Positions 36,740-40,474 of a stretch of DNA of 40,474 bases are shown piece after piece. The position numbers were made by a program, and so were the translations under genes. Every line of letters begins with the position of its first letter. Position 1 is the stretch's first letter. The notes under the pieces were generated by a model, which was given only the letters and a program-made list of their open reading frames with translations, had not been told where the DNA came from and did not search any database. Source of the DNA: an uncultured Planctomycetaceae bacterium. GTDB taxonomy: Bacteria > Planctomycetota > Planctomycetia > Pirellulales > UBA1268. The stretch lies in assembly GCA_903917235.1 (NCBI GenBank), contig CAIWZS010000382.1:1-40474 (forward strand), in the 5' to 3' direction.

Positions 36740-38572
36740 ATGACTCCGCACCATCGCCTGGCCCGTTCCGTCGGCCCCCCCGGACGCCTCGTGGGCGTTG
36801 CCTCGTGGTGGCACACCCTCGCCCACCTCGCCCTCGTCGGCTGGCTCGGCCTCGTCTTCTGCCCGGCGCGATCCTGGGCCGAAGCCGATGATCCCCAGCC
36901 CGCTGCCCCCGAGACTGCCGCGAAGGCCGCGCGCACCGCGGCACCGGTACCGCGTGTGGAGTCGCCACCCCGGGTACCGCCCGTCCGCGTGGCCCAGCAG
37001 CCGACCGACGCCGAGCGGCTCTCGCAGGGTGAGTCGTCGCTCACCGACGACGCGCTCTCCGACTCCGCCGGCCCGATGGCACCCGAGGGCCGGGAACTCG
37101 GCGCGGAGGGGGTGGAGAACCTCGGAGAGACCGAGGATGAGCAGCTCTCGCAGGGCGAGTCGTCGCTCACCGACGACGCGCTCACGGTGGGTGCCGACGT
37201 GAAGATGCTGCCGGAGTGGAACAACGGCCTCGAACTCTTCTCCACCAACCGCGAGTTTCGCATCCACATCGGTGGCCGGCTCCAGTACGACACGACGGCG
37301 TTCACGGCCGGCGACGGACCCAATCGCAACTTCAACGACGGCGGCCTCGACCCGAGGCTCGCCGGCGGCACCAACCCCCGCCGCGGCCGCCTCCGGGTGG
37401 ACGGCCAGATGTACGAGAACTACGAGTTCTTGAACGAGTGGGAGTTCGTGCAAGAAAGCTTCCTCTTCACGAACCAGCAGAACATCTCGGACGTCGCCGA
37501 CGGCCCGCTGCCCGCGCCGACCGAGGTCTGGCTCGGCATCTCGAAGCTGCCGTGGATCGGCAACGTCCGCATCGGCAACCAGAACACGCTCACCGGCCTC
37601 GAGCACATCACGAGCGACCGCTTCACGAATTTCATGGAGCGTTCGTACCTGGCCGACGCCTTCACGATGCCGTTCAACAACGCCTACTCCCCCGGCATCC
37701 TCATCTTCAACAACGCGCTCGAGAACGACCGCATGTGGTGGGGCATCGGGGCCTACAAGAACAACTACGACATCTACGGCTTCTCCAACACGGCGGCGGC
37801 CAATTCACTCCAGGGACGCGTGACGGGCCTGCTCATCGACGAGCCGGAACTCAACCGCTGGATGCACGTCGGCTTCTGCACCACGTACAACCAGCAGGCC
37901 AATCCCATCCTGCAGAAGAACTCCTCGGGGGCCGTGACCCAGCAGGGCGGCCTGCGGTACCGCGTCCGCGGCAACCTGCGGAACGGCCCGCCTGGTTCCT
38001 TCAACTCGATCTACGCCGACACCGGCATCCTCAACGGCAGCTACTTCACGCTCATGACGGCCGAGTACGCCGCGAACTTCGGCCCGCTCTCGATGCAGGC
38101 GGAGTGGACCTGCCACGTCGTGCCCAAGGTGCGGACGGCCCTCTCGACCAACGGCACATATGGCCAGCAGCCGGTGAACACCGTGATCGACAACCTCTTT
38201 TACCAGGGTGCCTACTGCGAGGTGATGTACGCCCTCACCGGCGAGGGACGAGCCTACAACAAGCGGCTCGCCATCCTCGACCGCTACGTGCCCCGCAGCA
38301 ACTTCTATCTCACCGAGGGGCGTCGAGGCTGGATCTCGAGCCCGGGTGCCTGGCAGATCGGGGCCCGCTACGACTGGGTGAATCTCAATGACAAGGGGCT
38401 CAACGGCGGCATGCTCAACGGCGTCACGCTCGGCCTCAACTGGATCTTGAACCCGAACGTCCGGGCCTACTTCAACTACGACTTCTGCTACCGCGACTTC
38501 GTGAACATGAACAACCAGAACGGCAGCGGCGGCATCAACGGCTTCGGCGCCCGGATGGCGATGGACTTCTGA
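36740..38572 (+). CDS. Porin, OprO/OprP family (paralogue of 30181-31893)
   Basis: Signal peptide from MTPHHRLARS...; GLELFSTNREFRIHIGGRLQYDTTAF, RIGNQNTLTGLEHITSDRFTNFMERSYLADAF, GNLRNGPPGSFNSIYADTGILNGSYF, C-term GGINGFGARMAMDF. Confidence 0.9.
   Translation: MTPHHRLARSVGPPGRLVGVASWWHTLAHLALVGWLGLVFCPARSWAEADDPQPAAPETAAKAARTAAPVPRVESPPRVPPVRVAQQPTDAERLSQGESSLTDDALSDSAGPMAPEGRELGAEGVENLGETEDEQLSQGESSLTDDALTVGADVKMLPEWNNGLELFSTNREFRIHIGGRLQYDTTAFTAGDGPNRNFNDGGLDPRLAGGTNPRRGRLRVDGQMYENYEFLNEWEFVQESFLFTNQQNISDVADGPLPAPTEVWLGISKLPWIGNVRIGNQNTLTGLEHITSDRFTNFMERSYLADAFTMPFNNAYSPGILIFNNALENDRMWWGIGAYKNNYDIYGFSNTAAANSLQGRVTGLLIDEPELNRWMHVGFCTTYNQQANPILQKNSSGAVTQQGGLRYRVRGNLRNGPPGSFNSIYADTGILNGSYFTLMTAEYAANFGPLSMQAEWTCHVVPKVRTALSTNGTYGQQPVNTVIDNLFYQGAYCEVMYALTGEGRAYNKRLAILDRYVPRSNFYLTEGRRGWISSPGAWQIGARYDWVNLNDKGLNGGMLNGVTLGLNWILNPNVRAYFNYDFCYRDFVNMNNQNGSGGINGFGARMAMDF
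37019..37186 (+). repeat. Near-identical ~40-bp direct repeat in the porin N-terminal linker, 126-bp period
   Basis: CTCTCGCAGGG(T/C)GAGTCGTCGCTCACCGACGACGCGCTC at 37019 and 37145, encoding LSQGESSLTDDAL twice. Confidence 0.88.
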
Positions 38573-38659
38573 AACGGCCTCCCGGCGACCATGTCACACA
38601 CTCACGAACCCCACGCCACCGAGACGATGATCCTCGGAACGTTCATCGGAGACTGCACC

Positions 38660-39514
38660 ATGCTCAGCAACCGAACCCGCATACCGACGACGCCGCGTAC
38701 GACACGCACCGCCCTCCGGTTCGCCCGGCTCACCCGGCTTGTCCGGCTCACCCTGATCGCCTCCGTCGCCGTGACGGGCGAGCGGGCCATCTCCCAGGAC
38801 GTCCTCCTCGACCTGCCGGCACCACGGAGCGTGCCGGTGAAGCCCCTCACCGATCCTCCCGTACCGCCGGAGCCGTTGACGCCCCCGCCCGCGACGGACG
38901 CCGTTTCCGAAGCCGCGCCCGCCACGACGGACGCGGAGATGCTCACCGACGACGAGGCCGCACCGTCGGCCGGTCCGGCGAAGGTGCAAACGACCAGAAC
39001 CGACAGGACGACGGACAAGGCCAGGAATGACACGGCCACGAATGACAAGACCGGGAAGGATGCCGCCAAGACCGATCGGGCGAAGGGTGACGCCAAGAGC
39101 GACAAAAAAGAGGGGAAGAAAAAAGAGGAGACGAACGACTGCTGCGGACGGCCCGGCATGATTCCCGTCTGCCGCTGCGTGCCCGTCACGAAGAAGAAGA
39201 GCCACACGGAATATGAGACGAAGTGCGAGCTCGTGTGCGTGCCCGGCTGTGGATTGCTCCACGGCCACTGTCTCGGCGGGCACGGCGCCGGGCATGCACC
39301 CGGCTGCTGCGACGACGGCTGCCCGTCATGCGCCGATGTCCGCATCCGGCAGCGAAAAACGCTCCAGAAACGCGTGACTGAGAAGGAATACGACTCCTAC
39401 GAGTTCAAGATCGAATGGGTGCCGGCCCGCTGTGCCTTCGGCGGATGCACCGCGTGCGGGGATGGCCGCCACGGCCACGGCGGCTTCTTCGACTGGCTCC
39501 TGTCCCATGAATAG
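38660..39514 (+). CDS. Secreted Cys/His-rich protein with a Lys/Asp/Thr-rich linker
   Basis: Hydrophobic N-terminus; low-complexity DRTTDKARNDTATNDKTGKDAAKTDRAKGDAKSDKKEGKKKEE; C-terminal CCGRPGMIPVCRCVPVTKKK...KCELVCVPGCGLLHGHCLGGHGAGHAPGCCDDGCPSCADVRIRQRKTLQKRVTEKEYDSYEFKIEWVPARC. Start 38660 or 38591. Confidence 0.82.
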   Translation: MLSNRTRIPTTPRTTRTALRFARLTRLVRLTLIASVAVTGERAISQDVLLDLPAPRSVPVKPLTDPPVPPEPLTPPPATDAVSEAAPATTDAEMLTDDEAAPSAGPAKVQTTRTDRTTDKARNDTATNDKTGKDAAKTDRAKGDAKSDKKEGKKKEETNDCCGRPGMIPVCRCVPVTKKKSHTEYETKCELVCVPGCGLLHGHCLGGHGAGHAPGCCDDGCPSCADVRIRQRKTLQKRVTEKEYDSYEFKIEWVPARCAFGGCTACGDGRHGHGGFFDWLLSHE

Positions 39515-39546
39515 ACACCGGCCTGCGGCGTGCCCATGATCAGGGC

Positions 39547-40344
39547 ATGGGCCAGGGCATGATCGACCGCGTCGACGTCGCCATCATCTTCGCGCTCGAA
39601 CTCGAGGCGGCGCCCCTTCGCGACCGCCTGGAGGATGCGGTGAGGCTGCAGGCACGGGACACCGCGGTGACGACGGGGCGGCTCGGTGACCGCACGGTGG
39701 CGATCGCGGTCGCCGGCATGGGGATGGTGGCGGCACGGGCGACGCGGCAGGTGATCGACGGGCACCGGCCCGGGTCGGTGATCGCCGCCGGGCTCTGCGG
39801 CGGACTCTCCCCCGACCTCGACCGCGGCGCCCTCGTCGTCGCCGACCGGGTCGCCCACGTCGCAGCGGCACGGCCGCCAGCCCCGGCCGGCAACGGCGGG
39901 GAGATGATTGACCTGCGTTCCGCAGGCCCCGTCGCGCTCACCGCTCCCGATGCATCGGCGCTCGAGCGACTGTCGGGCCGCGTCTGGCGGGGGCTGGTCG
40001 TGACGGCGGACGCGGTGGTCGCGACGCCGGACGCGAAACGCCGACTCGCGGACGAGACCGGAGCGGTGTGCGTCGACATGGAATCGTGGTGGATCGTCGA
40101 CGAGGCGATCCGCGCCGGGCGGCCTGCCGGCGTGGTGCGGGCCGTGAGTGACACCGTCGCCGAGGCGATTCCCGCGGACATCGCCCGGCTGGCGGGCATG
40201 CCGCACGCGATGAGGCGGGTCGGCGCGGCAATGCGGCTCCTGTGGCGTCGCCCCGGGGCGATCGTCGAACTCGCCGAACTCCGCGACCAGGCGCACCGAG
40301 TCGCGGACGGCCTGGCCGTCCGCCTGGTGGAACTCCTCGCCTGA
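39547..40344 (+). CDS. Nucleoside phosphorylase/nucleosidase-family protein (MTA/SAH nucleosidase-like or HpnG-like)
   Basis: VDVAIIFALELEAAPLRDRL, VAIAVAGMGMVAARATRQVIDGHRPGSVIAAGLCGGLSPDLDRGALVVADRV, AVCVDMESWWIVDEA: PNP_UDP superfamily motifs including the DMES catalytic segment. Confidence 0.85.
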   Translation: MGQGMIDRVDVAIIFALELEAAPLRDRLEDAVRLQARDTAVTTGRLGDRTVAIAVAGMGMVAARATRQVIDGHRPGSVIAAGLCGGLSPDLDRGALVVADRVAHVAAARPPAPAGNGGEMIDLRSAGPVALTAPDASALERLSGRVWRGLVVTADAVVATPDAKRRLADETGAVCVDMESWWIVDEAIRAGRPAGVVRAVSDTVAEAIPADIARLAGMPHAMRRVGAAMRLLWRRPGAIVELAELRDQAHRVADGLAVRLVELLA

Positions 40345-40474
40345 TCACGTTTCCTGCCCGCCGACGAGAAGCCGCACGAGACGAGACCGCGGCAGGTCGG
40401 GAACCGGCGGCGGGGCCGGCCGCCCCAGCCGGGCCGCCACCGCGGCCGCCGCGATGCGTCCGCTGCGCACGGCC
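40345..40474 (-). CDS. C-terminus of an unidentified gene running off the right edge
   Basis: Open minus-strand frame ending TGA at 40345-40347: ...AVRSGRIAAAAVAARLGRPAPPPVPDLPRSRLVRLLVGGQET*. 'AVRSGRIAA' resembles C-termini of FAD-dependent oxidoreductases, but it is too short to assign. Confidence 0.45.
   Translation of the reverse strand, partial: AVRSGRIAAAAVAARLGRPAPPPVPDLPRSRLVRLLVGGQET

Noticed and set aside
1-40474. CRISPR arrays, tRNA/rRNA genes, transposases, prophage or restriction-modification/defence loci
   Set aside because: None recognised by reading both strands; only the TIR element suggests mobile DNA. A tRNAscan-SE/Infernal run would be needed to exclude small RNAs definitively.
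39547-40474. Hopanoid-biosynthesis cluster suggested by an HpnG-like phosphorylase
   Set aside because: Only one PNP_UDP-family gene and an unidentifiable partial neighbour are visible; sequence beyond the right edge would be needed.

Overview
High-GC window, almost certainly from a Planctomycetes chromosome (Pirellulales-like gene content). It is densely packed with about 27 supportable genes. Housekeeping genes: glnD (partial), PduO-type cobalamin adenosyltransferase, proC, trxA, an RpoD-type sigma factor, guaB, ilvD, surE, guaA, a PiT phosphate transporter and a nucleosidase/phosphorylase-family protein. Accessory or lineage-specific genes: a btaA-btaB pair (betaine-lipid synthesis), a CE15-like glucuronoyl esterase, a Tat-targeted Gfo/Idh/MocA oxidoreductase, an FG-GAP/VCBS beta-propeller protein, a Ser/Thr kinase, two paralogous OprO/P-type porins, and a 1454-aa surface protein lying between them on the opposite strand. 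Most striking observations: (1) the 1454-aa protein combines a LEPR-XLL-like N-terminus and a beta-helix with two pepsin-like aspartic-protease modules, one with DTG...DSG at 199-residue spacing and one degenerate with DTG...DMG; (2) a btaAB betaine-lipid operon; (3) a ~132-bp element with 25-bp imperfect terminal inverted repeats between the kinase gene and surE; (4) a recurrent TATACT-CCGGG-type promoter motif 6-10 nt from several start codons, implying leaderless transcripts. No tRNA, rRNA, CRISPR array, transposase or prophage was recognised. Many long antisense ORFs in the track are high-GC artefacts.
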